This document shows, piece by piece, positions 42,627 to 54,781 of a stretch of DNA of 64,000 bases. The notes beneath the pieces were generated by a model. That model did no database searches. It saw nothing but the letters and a program-made list of their open reading frames with translations, and had not been told where the DNA came from. A program made the translations under genes and the position numbers. Source of the DNA: Klebsiella variicola (GTDB taxonomy: Bacteria; Pseudomonadota; Gammaproteobacteria; Enterobacterales; Enterobacteriaceae); the NCBI RefSeq assembly GCF_000828055.2, contig NZ_CP010523.2, positions 1,364,001 through 1,428,000 of the forward strand. The letters are read 5' to 3'. Numbering within the stretch: position 1 is the first letter of the stretch; each line of letters begins with the position of its first letter.

Positions 42627-44026
42627 ACACGCGCCAGCTGTTGAGCGTCGGTATTGATATCGGCACCACCACCACGCAGGTGATCTTCTCGCGCCTCGAG
42701 CTGGTGAACCGCGCGGCGGTCTCCCAGGTGCCGCGCTACGAATTCATCAAACGCGACATTAGCTGGCAAAGCCCGGTCTTTTTTACGCCGGTTGATAAGC
42801 AGGGAGAACTGAAAGAGGCCGAGCTTGAGGCGCTGATTCTGGCTCAGTACCGGGCCGCCGGGATTGCCCCGCAAGCGGTGGACTCCGGGGCGATCATCAT
42901 CACTGGTGAAAGCGCGAAAACCCGCAATGCCCGCCCGGCGGTGATGGCGCTCTCGCAGTCGCTGGGCGATTTTGTCGTCGCCAGCGCCGGGCCGCACCTG
43001 GAGTCGGTCATTGCCGGACACGGCGCCGGGGCGCAGACCTTGTCCCGGCAGCGGATGTGCCGGGTGCTTAATATCGATATTGGCGGCGGTACCTCGAACT
43101 ATGCCCTGTTTGACGCCGGTAACCTCAGCGCCACCGCCTGCCTCAACGTCGGCGGCCGCCTGCTGGAAACCGACGCTCAGAGGCGCGTGGTCCACGCGCA
43201 CTCGCCAGGACAGCGGATTGTCGATGCGGTATTCGGCCCGGGAACCGATGCTTTATCGTTGACTGCGGGTCAGCTGGCGCAGGTGGCGCGCCGGATGGCG
43301 GGGCTGATCGTTGAGGTGATCGACGGCAGGCTCTCACCACTGGCGCAGGGGCTGATGCAAACCGAAGTACTGCCTGCGGGTGTTCAGCCGGAGGTGATTA
43401 CTCTTTCCGGCGGAGTGGGGGAGTGCTACCGCCATCAACCCGCCGATCCTTTCTGTTTTTCCGATATCGGGCCGCTGCTGGCCACGGCCCTGCACGAGCA
43501 TCCGCGCCTGCGTGAAATGAACGTGCAGTTTCCGACGCAAACCGTGCGCGCCACGGTGATTGGCGCCGGGGCGCATACGCTGTCCCTGTCCGGGAGCACC
43601 ATCTGGCTGGAGAGGGTTCAACTGCCGCTGCGCAATCTGCCGGTGGCTATCCCGCAGGATGCCGCCGATCTGCCGAACGCCTGGCGGCAGGCGCTGACGC
43701 AGCTCGATCTGGCCCCCGAGGCGGACGCTTACGTGCTGGCGCTTCCCGCTTCACTTCCGGTGCGCTACGCCACCTTACTGACCGTAATTGACGCCCTGCT
43801 GGCGTTTGTCGCCCGCTTTCCCAATCCGCGTCCGCTGCTGCTGGTGGCCGAGCAGGATTTTGGCAAAGCGCTGGGCATGCTGTTGCGGCCGCAGCTTCCA
43901 CACCTTCCGCTGGCGGTCATCGATGAGGTGAGCGTCCGGGCGGGGGACTATATCGACATTGGTACGCCTCTTTTTGGCGGATCGGTTGTGCCGGTGACGG
44001 TGAAATCACTCGCATTTCCTTCCTGA
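42623..44026 (+). CDS. eutA: Ethanolamine ammonia-lyase reactivating factor EutA
   Basis: EutA swaps damaged cobalamin out of EutBC for fresh adenosylcobalamin, using ATP. The 467 residues have an actin/Hsp70-type nucleotide fold: SVGIDIGTTTTQVIFSRLEL near the N-terminus, then RVLNIDIGGGTSNYALFD and TLSGGVGECY. The start is GTG 42623, overlapping the eutH stop, which indicates translational coupling. Length equals E. coli EutA. Confidence 0.96.
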   Translation: MNTRQLLSVGIDIGTTTTQVIFSRLELVNRAAVSQVPRYEFIKRDISWQSPVFFTPVDKQGELKEAELEALILAQYRAAGIAPQAVDSGAIIITGESAKTRNARPAVMALSQSLGDFVVASAGPHLESVIAGHGAGAQTLSRQRMCRVLNIDIGGGTSNYALFDAGNLSATACLNVGGRLLETDAQRRVVHAHSPGQRIVDAVFGPGTDALSLTAGQLAQVARRMAGLIVEVIDGRLSPLAQGLMQTEVLPAGVQPEVITLSGGVGECYRHQPADPFCFSDIGPLLATALHEHPRLREMNVQFPTQTVRATVIGAGAHTLSLSGSTIWLERVQLPLRNLPVAIPQDAADLPNAWRQALTQLDLAPEADAYVLALPASLPVRYATLLTVIDALLAFVARFPNPRPLLLVAEQDFGKALGMLLRPQLPHLPLAVIDEVSVRAGDYIDIGTPLFGGSVVPVTVKSLAFPS

Positions 44027-44037
44027 GGGAACGACTT

Positions 44038-45399
44038 ATGAAACTAAAGACCACATTGTTCGGCAATGTTTATCAGTTTAAGGATGTTAAAGAGGTGCTG
44101 GCGAAAGCCAACGAACTGCGTTCGGGAGATGTGCTGGCGGGCGTGGCAGCGGAGAGTTCGCAGCAGCGCGTGGCCGCCAAGCAGGTGCTCTCTGATATGA
44201 CGGTGGCCGATATCCGCAATAACCCGGTGATCCCCTATGAGGAGGATTGCGTGACGCGCCTGATCCAGGATGACGTGAACGAAACCGCCTATCAGCGGAT
44301 CAAACACTGGACCATCAGCGACCTGCGCGAATACGTGCTCAACGACGAGGTCACCAGCGACGATATCGCCTTTGTCCGCAAAGGGCTGACCTCCGAGGTG
44401 GTGGCGGCGGTGGCCAAGATCTGCTCCAACGCCGATCTGATCTATGGCGGCAAAAAAATGCCGGTGATCAAAAAAGCCAATACCACCATCGGTCTGCCGG
44501 GGACCTTTAGCTGCCGCCTGCAGCCGAACGATACCCGCGACGACGTGCAGAGTATTGCCGCGCAAATCTACGAAGGGCTCTCCTTCGGTGCGGGCGACGC
44601 GGTGATTGGCGTCAACCCGGTCACTGACGACGTGGAGAACCTGAGTCGCGTGCTGGATACGGTGTACGGGGTGATCGACAAGTTTTCCATCCCGACCCAG
44701 GGCTGCGTGCTGGCGCACGTCACCACCCAGATCGAAGCTATCCGCCGCGGCGCGCCGGGGGGGCTTATCTTCCAGAGCATCTGCGGCAGCGAAAAAGGGC
44801 TAAAAGAGTTCGGCGTCGAACTGGCGATGCTCGATGAAGCGCGGGCGGTGGGAGCGGAGTTTAACCGCATCGCCGGGGAGAACTGTCTTTACTTTGAAAC
44901 CGGGCAGGGCTCGGCGCTCTCCGCGGGCGCTAACTTCGGCGCCGACCAGGTGACGATGGAAGCGCGTAACTATGGCCTGGCGCGGCACTACGATCCGTTC
45001 CTCGTCAACACCGTGGTGGGCTTTATCGGGCCGGAGTACCTCTATAACGACCGACAAATTATTCGCGCCGGGCTGGAAGACCACTTTATGGGCAAGCTGA
45101 GCGGCATCTCGATGGGCTGCGACTGCTGCTACACCAACCATGCCGATGCCGATCAGAACCTCAACGAAAACCTGATGATCCTGCTGGCGACCGCTGGCTG
45201 CAACTACATCATGGGCATGCCGCTCGGCGACGACATCATGCTCAACTACCAGACTACCGCCTTCCACGATACCGCGACCGTGCGCCAGCTGCTGGGTCTG
45301 CGTCCGTCACCGGAGTTCGAAGGCTGGCTGGAACGGATGGGCATTATGGCAAATGGTCGTCTGACCAAACGGGCGGGCGATCCGTCACTGTTCTTCTGA
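44038..45399 (+). CDS. eutB: Ethanolamine ammonia-lyase large subunit EutB
   Basis: EutB is the catalytic subunit, a TIM barrel that binds the substrate and splits ethanolamine into acetaldehyde and ammonia by a B12 radical reaction. The 453 residues equal the length of E. coli EutB and have conserved segments GLPGTFSCRLQPNDTRDDVQ and GMPLGDDIMLNYQTTAFHD. The gene is 11 nt after eutA and 20 nt before eutC; both subunits should be produced from one mRNA. Confidence 0.98.
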   Translation: MKLKTTLFGNVYQFKDVKEVLAKANELRSGDVLAGVAAESSQQRVAAKQVLSDMTVADIRNNPVIPYEEDCVTRLIQDDVNETAYQRIKHWTISDLREYVLNDEVTSDDIAFVRKGLTSEVVAAVAKICSNADLIYGGKKMPVIKKANTTIGLPGTFSCRLQPNDTRDDVQSIAAQIYEGLSFGAGDAVIGVNPVTDDVENLSRVLDTVYGVIDKFSIPTQGCVLAHVTTQIEAIRRGAPGGLIFQSICGSEKGLKEFGVELAMLDEARAVGAEFNRIAGENCLYFETGQGSALSAGANFGADQVTMEARNYGLARHYDPFLVNTVVGFIGPEYLYNDRQIIRAGLEDHFMGKLSGISMGCDCCYTNHADADQNLNENLMILLATAGCNYIMGMPLGDDIMLNYQTTAFHDTATVRQLLGLRPSPEFEGWLERMGIMANGRLTKRAGDPSLFF

Positions 45400-45419
45400 T
45401 GACGCGGGGATGACACATC

Positions 45420-46322
45420 ATGGATCAAAAACAGATTGAAGACATTGTACGCAGCGTAATGGCGTCAATGGGACAGCCACAGACACAGCCAGAGGCCCCC
45501 GTAGCGACGACGCCGGCCTGCCACGCTGCCGCGTGCGCCACCGACGCAACAGTGGAAAGCTGCGCGCTGGATCTGGGCTCTGCGGAAGCGAAAGCCTGGA
45601 TTGGCGTACAACATCCGCACCGCGCCGAAGTGCTGACCGAACTGAAACGCAGCACCGCAGCGCGCGTTTGCACCGGTCGCGCCGGTCCGCGTCCGCGCAC
45701 CCTCGCGTTGCTGCGCTTCCTGGCGGATCACTCGCGCTCGAAAGATACGGTGCTCAAAGAGGTGCCGGAGGCGTGGGTGAAAGCGCAGGGGCTGCTGGAA
45801 GTGCGTTCGGAAATCAGCGACAAAAATCGCTACCTCACGCGCCCCGATCTGGGACGCCGTCTCAGTCCGGAGGCCATCGATGCGCTGAAGGCGCAGTGCG
45901 TGATGGATCCGGATGTGCAGGTGGTGGTGTCCGATGGCCTGTCGACGGATGCCATCACCGCCAACTACGAAGAGATCCTGCCGCCGCTGCTTGCCGGCCT
46001 GAAACAGGCGGGTCTGAAGGTCGGGACGCCGTTCTTCGTGCGCTATGGCCGCGTCAAGATTGAAGATCAGATCGGCGAGATCCTCGGCGCGAAGGTGGTG
46101 ATCCTGCTGGTTGGCGAGCGCCCGGGACTTGGCCAGTCAGAGAGCCTCTCCTGCTACGCGGTGTACTCCCCGCGGGTGGCGACCACCGTCGAGGCCGACC
46201 GGACCTGTATCTCCAATATTCACCAGGGCGGCACCCCGCCGGTAGAAGCCGCCGCGGTGATCGTGGATTTAGCCAAACGCATGCTGGAGCAGAAAGCCTC
46301 CGGTATCAACATGAGCCGTTAA
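45420..46322 (+). CDS. eutC: Ethanolamine ammonia-lyase small subunit EutC
   Basis: EutC, the small subunit, makes up part of the adenosylcobalamin site. The 300 residues open with an amphipathic helix [19 protein letters not shown], the encapsulation peptide that carries the lyase to the shell, then a variable Ala/Cys/Thr-rich linker (about 20-45), then the conserved domain beginning [17 protein letters not shown]. Conserved [14 protein letters not shown] and [19 protein letters not shown] segments bind cofactor. It is five residues longer than E. coli EutC, all in the linker. Confidence 0.97.
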   Translation: MDQKQIEDIVRSVMASMGQPQTQPEAPVATTPACHAAACATDATVESCALDLGSAEAKAWIGVQHPHRAEVLTELKRSTAARVCTGRAGPRPRTLALLRFLADHSRSKDTVLKEVPEAWVKAQGLLEVRSEISDKNRYLTRPDLGRRLSPEAIDALKAQCVMDPDVQVVVSDGLSTDAITANYEEILPPLLAGLKQAGLKVGTPFFVRYGRVKIEDQIGEILGAKVVILLVGERPGLGQSESLSCYAVYSPRVATTVEADRTCISNIHQGGTPPVEAAAVIVDLAKRMLEQKASGINMSR

Positions 46323-46331
46323 GGAGGCATC

Positions 46332-46991
46332 ATGCCCGCATTAGATTTGATTCGACCCTCGGTCACTGCCATGCGCGTCATTGCCTCGGTGAATGACGGT
46401 TTTGCCCGGGAGCTTAAATTACCGCCACATATACGTAGCCTCGGACTCATCACGGCAGATTCTGATGACGTGACGTATATTGCCGCCGATGAAGCGACAA
46501 AGCAGGCGATGGTGGAGGTGGTCTATGGCCGCTCCCTGTATGCCGGAGCAGCTCACGGCCCGTCGCCCACCGCCGGTGAAGTGCTGATTATGCTCGGCGG
46601 CCCGAACCCGGCGGAAGTTCGCGCCGGGCTGGATGCCATGATGGCGCATATTGAAAGCGGGGCGGCGTTCCAGTGGGCTAACGACGCGCAAGATACCGCG
46701 TTTCTGGCGCACGTGGTGTCGCGTACCGGCTCTTATCTTTCATCCACCGCTGGCATCGCGTTGGGCGATCCGATCGCTTATCTGGTGGCGCCGCCGCTGG
46801 AGGCGACGTACGGCATCGATGCGGCGATGAAGTCTGCCGACGTTCAGCTGGTGACCTACGTCCCGCCGCCGTCGGAAACCAACTATTCGGCCGCCTTTTT
46901 GACGGGAAGTCAGGCCGCCTGTAAAGCCGCCTGCAACGCCTTTACCGATGCCGTTCTCGATATTGCCCGTCATCCTGTTCAGCGTGCGTAA
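46332..46991 (+). CDS. eutL: Trimeric shell protein EutL
   Basis: EutL is a tandem BMC-domain shell protein of 219 residues that forms pseudohexameric trimers with a gated central pore; ethanolamine binds and affects gating. The sequence begins [20 protein letters not shown] and includes [19 protein letters not shown] (first domain) and [20 protein letters not shown] (second). ATG 46332 follows AAGGAGGC. Confidence 0.97.
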   Translation: MPALDLIRPSVTAMRVIASVNDGFARELKLPPHIRSLGLITADSDDVTYIAADEATKQAMVEVVYGRSLYAGAAHGPSPTAGEVLIMLGGPNPAEVRAGLDAMMAHIESGAAFQWANDAQDTAFLAHVVSRTGSYLSSTAGIALGDPIAYLVAPPLEATYGIDAAMKSADVQLVTYVPPPSETNYSAAFLTGSQAACKAACNAFTDAVLDIARHPVQRA

Positions 46992-47002
46992 CGGAGGGAG
47001 CG

Positions 47003-47488
47003 ATGATCAATGCGCTGGGATTGCTGGAAGTGGAGGGCATGGTCGCCGCTGTAGACGCCGCGGATGCCATGCTCAAGGCGGCCAATGTGCGCCTGCTCAG
47101 TCATGAAGTGCTCGACCCCGGCAGATTGACGCTGGTGGTGGAGGGGGATCTGGCGGCCTGTCGTGCCGCGCTGGATGCCGGAAGCGTAGCGGCGGAGCGA
47201 ACCGGATGTGTGATCAGCCGTCGGGAAATCGGCCGTCCGGAAGAGGATACCCAGTGGCTGATCGGCGGCTTTCAGCCACCGCCGCCAGCGCCCCTGCCGC
47301 CTGCTGACCCGGCATCATCGGAAGCGTTACTGACGCTGCTGGCATCAGTTCGTCAGGGCATGACGGCCGGCGAGGTGGCCGCGCATTTTGCCTGGCCGCT
47401 GGATAAGGCCCGCCAGGCGCTGGATCAGCTCTTTTCCGCAGGGACGCTACGCAAACGCAGTAGCCGCTATCGTCTCAAAAATCCATAA
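47003..47488 (+). CDS. eutK: Shell protein EutK with C-terminal helix-turn-helix
   Basis: EutK (161 residues) has one BMC domain at about 1-90 (GLLEVEGMVAAVDAADAMLK), a Pro-rich linker (PPPPAPLPPADP, about 92-105) and a C-terminal winged-helix-like domain (LLTLLASVRQGMTAGEVAAH). In E. coli the C-terminal part has a nucleic-acid-binding-type fold and EutK is monomeric, which is unusual for BMC proteins. It is shorter than E. coli EutK by five residues, mostly in the linker. Confidence 0.95.
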   Translation: MINALGLLEVEGMVAAVDAADAMLKAANVRLLSHEVLDPGRLTLVVEGDLAACRAALDAGSVAAERTGCVISRREIGRPEEDTQWLIGGFQPPPPAPLPPADPASSEALLTLLASVRQGMTAGEVAAHFAWPLDKARQALDQLFSAGTLRKRSSRYRLKNP

Positions 47489-47533
47489 CCTGTCGGAGGT
47501 GCCGGGAGCGGCTTGCCCCCGGCTTTAACGATT

Positions 47534-48586
47534 ATGAAAAAGCGTCGTTCTGCAAATTTGCACCATCTCTGTTGCGAGGCGTTGCCGGAAGACACCAGGC
47601 TGACGCCCCAGGTTGAAATTGACAATATTCATCAACGACACACAACCGATGTGTATGAGCACGCCCTGACCATTACCGCCTGGCAACAGATTTACGATCA
47701 GCTGCATCCGGGGCAGTTTCGCGGCGAGTTTACCGAAATTCTGCTCGATGAGATCCAGGTCTTTCGCGAATATACCGGGCTGGCGCTGCGCCAGTCCTGC
47801 GTGGTCTGGCCGAACTCCTTTTGGTTTGGTATTCCGGCGGCGCGGGGAGAGCAGGGGTTTATTGGTTCGCAGTGCCTGGGCCGGGCAGAAATCGCCACCC
47901 GTCCCGGCGGTACGGAGTTCGAGCTCAGCACGCCGGATGATTACACCATCCTCGGAGTAGTCATTTCCCAGGAGGTGATTTCTCGCCATGCCAGTTTCCT
48001 GCACCACCCGGAGCGAGTGCTGCATATGCTACGCAACCAGTCAGCGCTGGCAGTTCGGGAGCCGCATAAGGCCGCGCTGTGGGGGTTTGTGCAGCAGGCG
48101 CTGGCCACCTTCAGCGAGCATCCGGATACCCTTCATCAGCCGGCCGTGCGTAAAGTCCTGCGGGATAATCTGTTGCTGGCGATGGGGACGATGCTCGAAG
48201 AGGCGCAGCCGATGGTGAGCGCGGAGAGTATCAGCCACCAGAGCTACCGCCGTCTGCTGGCGCAGGCCCGCGAATATGTGCTGGAAAACAGCGCGGAGCC
48301 GCTAACCGTTCTCGACCTGTGCCAGCAGTTGTACGTCAGCCGTCGCACCCTGCAAAACGCCTTCCATGCGATTCTGGGGATTGGCCCCAACGCCTGGCTC
48401 AAACGGATCCGTCTGAACGCCGTACGCCGGGAGCTGATAAGTCCCTGGTCAGAGCGGGAGACGGTCAAGGAGGCGGCCATGCAGTGGGGATTCTGGCATC
48501 TGGGGCAGTTCGCCACCGACTATCAGCAGCTGTTTGCTGAGAAACCGTCGATGACGCTGCACCATCGCCTGCGCCAGTGGGTGTGA
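47534..48586 (+). CDS. eutR: AraC-type activator EutR
   Basis: EutR turns on the eut operon when ethanolamine and adenosylcobalamin are both present; being the last gene it increases its own expression. The 350 residues start [20 protein letters not shown]. The C-terminal AraC-type helix-turn-helix region is [20 protein letters not shown] followed by [20 protein letters not shown] and the second helix [24 protein letters not shown] 47534 yields the E. coli length; a seven-residue extension upstream is not supported. Confidence 0.96.
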   Translation: MKKRRSANLHHLCCEALPEDTRLTPQVEIDNIHQRHTTDVYEHALTITAWQQIYDQLHPGQFRGEFTEILLDEIQVFREYTGLALRQSCVVWPNSFWFGIPAARGEQGFIGSQCLGRAEIATRPGGTEFELSTPDDYTILGVVISQEVISRHASFLHHPERVLHMLRNQSALAVREPHKAALWGFVQQALATFSEHPDTLHQPAVRKVLRDNLLLAMGTMLEEAQPMVSAESISHQSYRRLLAQAREYVLENSAEPLTVLDLCQQLYVSRRTLQNAFHAILGIGPNAWLKRIRLNAVRRELISPWSERETVKEAAMQWGFWHLGQFATDYQQLFAEKPSMTLHHRLRQWV

Positions 48587-48602
48587 GCGAAGCGACGCCG
48601 CT

Positions 48603-48627
48603 GCCGGGTGGCCAGCCGCCATCCGGC
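48603..48627. terminator. REP-like hairpin between eutR and hemF
   Basis: GCCGGGTGGC pairs with GCCATCCGGC (one G-T pair) across CAGCC. It lies between two convergent genes with no T tract on either side; it may be a REP unit serving as a convergent 3' end. Confidence 0.55.
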
Positions 48628-48629
48628 CG

Positions 48630-50401
<1,772 letters not shown>

Positions 50402-50612
50402 TCGGCCTGAATTGTAAACAAGTGATGTCCAATGTTATATCGTATCGCGTTTGCCGTTACGACCATTCAAAATAAGAATTGTTTTACTTTTCATTTCAAT
50501 ACATGACAAAGTCATATTATGCCATTTTTTGTCGCTGATTTCGCCTGATATTGGCTATCAGTTATATTCGCGCCATAATCACTGTTTTTAACCGTCAATG
50601 GTGGGGAATACC

Positions 50613-51038
50613 ATGGAGATTCGCGTTTTTCGCCAGCAGGATTTCGAAGAGGTTGTGACGCTGTGGGAGCGCTGCGATCTGCTGCGCCCGTGGAACGATC
50701 CGGAGATGGATATTGAGCGCAAGCTGAATCATGACGTCAGCCTGTTTCTGGTGGCGGAAGTGAATGGCGAAGTGGTCGGCACGGTGATGGGCGGATATGA
50801 CGGTCATCGCGGATCGGCCTATTATCTCGGCGTCCATCCGGAATATCGCGGCCGGGGTATCGCGAACGCGCTGCTCAACCGGCTCGAGAAAAAGCTGATT
50901 GCCCGCGGCTGCCCGAAAATCAACATTATGGTCCGTGAAGACAACGACGTGGTGCAGGGAATGTACGAGCGGTTGGGCTATGAATACGCCGATGTCCTGA
51001 CCCTGGGCAAGCGCCTGATCGAAGATGAAGAATACTGA
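50613..51038 (+). CDS. ypeA: GNAT acetyltransferase YpeA
   Basis: A 141-residue acetyltransferase of the GNAT superfamily. The acetyl-CoA-binding motif is in [19 protein letters not shown], and [13 protein letters not shown] with FYERLGYE-like [11 protein letters not shown] completes the fold. The substrate is not established; related proteins act on amino acid or protein amines. ATG 50613 gives the E. coli YpeA length. The 3' end overlaps yfeZ by 14 nt. Confidence 0.92.
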   Translation: MEIRVFRQQDFEEVVTLWERCDLLRPWNDPEMDIERKLNHDVSLFLVAEVNGEVVGTVMGGYDGHRGSAYYLGVHPEYRGRGIANALLNRLEKKLIARGCPKINIMVREDNDVVQGMYERLGYEYADVLTLGKRLIEDEEY

Positions 51039-51474
51039 GTTTATCCCCGCCGATTTTGATGCCCATGGCCGTCTGCGCCTGCCTTTGCTCTTCTGGTGCG
51101 TGCTGTTGTTGCAGGCCCGCACGTGGGTGCTGTTTTTGATGGCCGGCGCGTCGCGCCAGCAGGGCGACGCGATTCTTAATCTGTTCTATCCCGATCACGA
51201 CCGCTTCTGGCTCGGTTTACTCCCCGGCGTGCCGGCGGTGCTGGCCTTTCTGCTTAGCGGCTACCGTCAGCGTCTGCCGCGCGCGTGGCGGGCGATGCGC
51301 TGGCTGCTGGTGCTATCGCAATTGCTGCTGTTGCTGTGGCAGCCGATGCTATGGCTGAGCGGCGAATCTCCCTCCTCGCTAACTATCGGGCTGCTGGTGG
51401 CGGATGGCTATGCCCTGTGGTGGCTGTTAACCAGCCGTCGCCTGGGCGCCTGTTTTCGCCAGACCACCTTTTAA
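51025..51474 (+). CDS. yfeZ: Inner membrane protein YfeZ
   Basis: A 149-residue protein with about four membrane segments ([20 protein letters not shown] near 20-40, then three more between about 60 and 140). I recall it as DUF2919; function unknown. The start ATG 51025 lies inside ypeA, so the two are probably translated from one mRNA. The sequence matches the place of E. coli yfeZ in the ypeA-yfeZ-yfeY-yfeX order. Confidence 0.83.
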   Translation: MKNTEFIPADFDAHGRLRLPLLFWCVLLLQARTWVLFLMAGASRQQGDAILNLFYPDHDRFWLGLLPGVPAVLAFLLSGYRQRLPRAWRAMRWLLVLSQLLLLLWQPMLWLSGESPSSLTIGLLVADGYALWWLLTSRRLGACFRQTTF

Positions 51475-51535
51475 GGGCACTTTTTGCCGATCGTGAACTC
51501 CAACATGCGTTGAATGACTCAGAAAGGATTGTGAT

Positions 51536-52111
51536 ATGAAATCGCTACGTTTAATGCTCTGTGCGCTTCCGCTGGCGCTGACCGGCTGCTCCACGATGAG
51601 CGCAGTCAACTGGTCGGCGGCCTATCCGTGGAACTGGTTTGGCGCTTCCACCGAGGTGACCGAGCAGGGAGTGGGTAAACTGACGGCTTCCACGCCGCTC
51701 AACGAACAGGCTATTAGCGATGCGCTGGGGAGCGACTACCGTTTACGCAGCGGGATGAAGACCGATAAGGGCAATATCGTCCACTATTTTGAAGCGCTGA
51801 AAGACAACAGCGTGGCGCTGACCATCAATGGCGACAACGGTACCATCAGCCGGATTGACGTGCGTGATGCCGAAATCAAAACCGCCAGCGGCGTGAAAAT
51901 CGGCACACCGTTTAGCGACCTGTACAGCAAAGCCTTCGGCAACTGCCAGAAAGGCAGCAATGACAATGGCGCGGTCGTCGAGTGTCAGGCCGAGGGGAGC
52001 CAGCATATCAGCTATGCCTTTACCGGCCACTGGAGCGGCCCGGACGAACTGATGCCCTCCGACGATACGCTGAAAAACTGGAAGGTCAGCAAAATTATCT
52101 GGCGTCGCTAA
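51536..52111 (+). CDS. yfeY: DUF1131 lipoprotein YfeY
   Basis: A 191-residue outer-envelope lipoprotein. The signal MKSLRLMLCALPLALTGC ends in the lipobox LTGC with lipidated Cys18. The remaining part is the DUF1131 domain; function unknown. In E. coli yfeY is in the sigma-E regulon. AAAGGATT precedes the ATG. A sigma-E-like pair upstream is placed too close to the start codon to accept. Confidence 0.88.
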   Translation: MKSLRLMLCALPLALTGCSTMSAVNWSAAYPWNWFGASTEVTEQGVGKLTASTPLNEQAISDALGSDYRLRSGMKTDKGNIVHYFEALKDNSVALTINGDNGTISRIDVRDAEIKTASGVKIGTPFSDLYSKAFGNCQKGSNDNGAVVECQAEGSQHISYAFTGHWSGPDELMPSDDTLKNWKVSKIIWRR

Positions 52112-52175
52112 ATTGATCTGAAGAGACACGACGGCCCTGAAAAACGGTTACAATGGCGCGTTAGCAACGCGATAG

Positions 52176-53105
<930 letters not shown>

Positions 53106-53111
53106 TTTTTT

Positions 53112-53226
53112 CCCCTCACCCTAACCCTCTCCCCAAGGGGGAGAGGGAACCGTTCGGTGCGGTTATGGAATCTGCGTGCGGACTCTCTTTCTCCCTCTCC
53201 CTCAGGGAGAGGGGCGGGGTGAGGGC
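53112..53226. repeat. Dispersed GC-rich inverted repeat (CCCTCACCC...GGGTGAGGG type)
   Basis: CCCCTCACCCTAACCCTCTC at the left is matched by the inverted GAGAGGGGCGGGGTGAGGG at the right, and each half forms its own CTCTCCC/GGGAGAG hairpin. Copies of this kind of repeat are common in gammaproteobacteria. It overlaps the 3' end of the DUF559 pseudogene and could serve as its terminator and that of yfeX. Confidence 0.7.
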
Positions 53227-53564
53227 ATCGGCGACTCAAGCGCTTCAAGTATTCTCTGCATCACCGCATCTTCATACTCTTCAAACTCATTATTCCAGAA
53301 GCGTAAAACCCGCCATCCCTGGCTCTGTAGCCAGCGGGTGCGGCGAACATCGTAGACGCGCCTCTCATCGTGTTGACCGCCGTCGAGTTCAATCGCCAGC
53401 CGTGTTGCGCAGCAGGCGAAATCGAGAATATAGGGGCCAACAGGATGCTGACGGCGAAACTTATAGCAAGCAAAATGGCGGTTGCGCAGTCAGTACCCTG
53501 GTCGACGTTCTGCGGGCGTTAAGCTACGTCTGAGCTGACGAGCAAATATCTGTGTGTTTTTCAT
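53202..53564 (-). pseudogene. DUF559 (Vsr-like endonuclease fold) gene with internal stop
   Basis: One minus-strand frame from ATG 53564 gives MKNTQIFARQLRRSLTPAER, a TGA at codon 25 (53492-53490), then LRNRHFACYKFRRQHPVGPY, IELDGGQHDERR and QSQGWRVLRFWNNEFEE, ending at TGA 53204-53202. These are the family motifs of DUF559, which shares the very-short-patch-repair endonuclease fold. The residues before the stop read RPGY where RLWY is usual, so the frame has decayed by several point changes, including TGG to TGA. The last residues PSPRPSP are encoded by the dispersed repeat. Confidence 0.85.
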
Positions 53565-53678
53565 ATAAACACAGTGCACGCCTGGCTGCCGTTTGTCACA
53601 ATGACACGTCTAATCTGCGAGCCGCTTTCAGCAAAGCTTTGCCAGTTGCTTATTCTCTTTTCGACTTCCAAATCGCCA

Positions 53679-53720
53679 AACGGTATATAAAACCGTTACT
53701 CCTTTCGTACCCGTTATAAA
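53679..53720 (+). promoter_or_regulatory. Candidate CysB site and cysP promoter
   Basis: AACGGT (53679-53684), a 7-bp A+T spacer and ACCGTT (53692-53697) form an inverted repeat directly upstream of a -10-like TATAAA at 53715-53720. No good -35 is present, as expected for a CysB-activated promoter. The ATG of cysP is 45 bp beyond. Assignment to CysB follows from the operon. Confidence 0.5.
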
Positions 53721-53764
53721 TATGATGATCATCAGAAAATGTTCAACGTTGATAAGGGTGCGCA

Positions 53765-54781
53765 ATGGCCGTTAAATCACTGAAAAAAGGATATCTGGCG
53801 CTGGCGGCTTCCATGCTGCTGGCCGCGCAGGCGCAGGCGACGGAGCTGCTGAACAGCTCCTATGATGTCTCCCGCGAGCTGTTTGCCGCCCTTAACCCGC
53901 CTTTTGAGCAGCAGTGGGCGAAGGACAATGGCGGGGACACGCTGACGATTAAGCAGTCGCATGCCGGTTCATCCAAGCAGGCGCTGGCTATTTTGCAGGG
54001 CCTGAAGGCGGACGTGGTCACCTACAACCAGGTGACGGACGTGCAGATCCTGCATGACAAAGGCAACCTGATCCCGGCCGACTGGCAAAGCCGCCTGCCG
54101 AACAACAGCTCACCGTTCTATTCGACGATGGGTTTCCTGGTGCGTAAAGGCAACCCGAAAAACATTCATGACTGGAACGATCTGGTTCGCTCTGACGTCA
54201 AGCTGATTTTCCCGAACCCGAAAACCTCGGGTAACGCCCGATACACCTACCTCGCGGCATGGGGCGCGGCAGATAAAGCCGACGGCGGCGATAAAGCCAA
54301 AACCGAACAGTTTATGACCCAGTTTCTGAAGAACGTCGAAGTCTTTGATACCGGCGGACGCGGGGCGACCACCACTTTTGCTGAACGCGGCCTGGGCGAT
54401 GTGCTGATTAGCTTCGAATCGGAAGTGAACAATATTCGTAAGCAGTATGAGGCGCAGGGATTTGAAGTGGTGATCCCGAAAACCAACATTCTGGCGGAGT
54501 TCCCGGTGGCATGGGTGGATAAAAACGTCAAAGCCAATGGCACGGAAAAGGCGGCGAAAGCCTACCTGAACTGGCTCTACAGCCCGCAGGCGCAAACCAT
54601 CATTACCGACTACTACTACCGGGTAAACAACCCGAAAGTGATGGACGCCCTGAAGGATAAATTCCCGCAGACCGAGCTGTTCCGCGTAGAGGACAAGTTT
54701 GGCTCCTGGCCTGAGGTGATGAAAACCCACTTCGCCAGCGGCGGCGAACTGGACAAACTGCTGGCGGCGGGGCGTAAGTAA
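53765..54781 (+). CDS. cysP: Thiosulfate/sulfate-binding periplasmic protein CysP
   Basis: CysP captures thiosulfate and sulfate in the periplasm for the CysUWA importer. The 338 residues carry a signal peptide of about 25 residues ending QAQAT, and the conserved sulfate-binding-protein segments [16 protein letters not shown] and [34 protein letters not shown]. CysP rather than Sbp is called on operon position and length. It ends at TAATG, coupling it to cysU. Expression should respond to sulfur limitation through CysB and acetylserine. Confidence 0.97.
   Translation: MAVKSLKKGYLALAASMLLAAQAQATELLNSSYDVSRELFAALNPPFEQQWAKDNGGDTLTIKQSHAGSSKQALAILQGLKADVVTYNQVTDVQILHDKGNLIPADWQSRLPNNSSPFYSTMGFLVRKGNPKNIHDWNDLVRSDVKLIFPNPKTSGNARYTYLAAWGAADKADGGDKAKTEQFMTQFLKNVEVFDTGGRGATTTFAERGLGDVLISFESEVNNIRKQYEAQGFEVVIPKTNILAEFPVAWVDKNVKANGTEKAAKAYLNWLYSPQAQTIITDYYYRVNNPKVMDALKDKFPQTELFRVEDKFGSWPEVMKTHFASGGELDKLLAAGRK

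Noticed and set aside
50402..50520. Possible CpxR box upstream of amiA
   Set aside because: Only one good GTAAA half-site at the needed spacing on the minus strand; the partner GAAAT matches 3 of 5.
51494..51523. Possible sigma-E promoter (TGAACTC...TCAGA) for yfeY
   Set aside because: It resembles the consensus, but the -10 would end about 12 nt before the ATG and the ribosome site would not be in the transcript.
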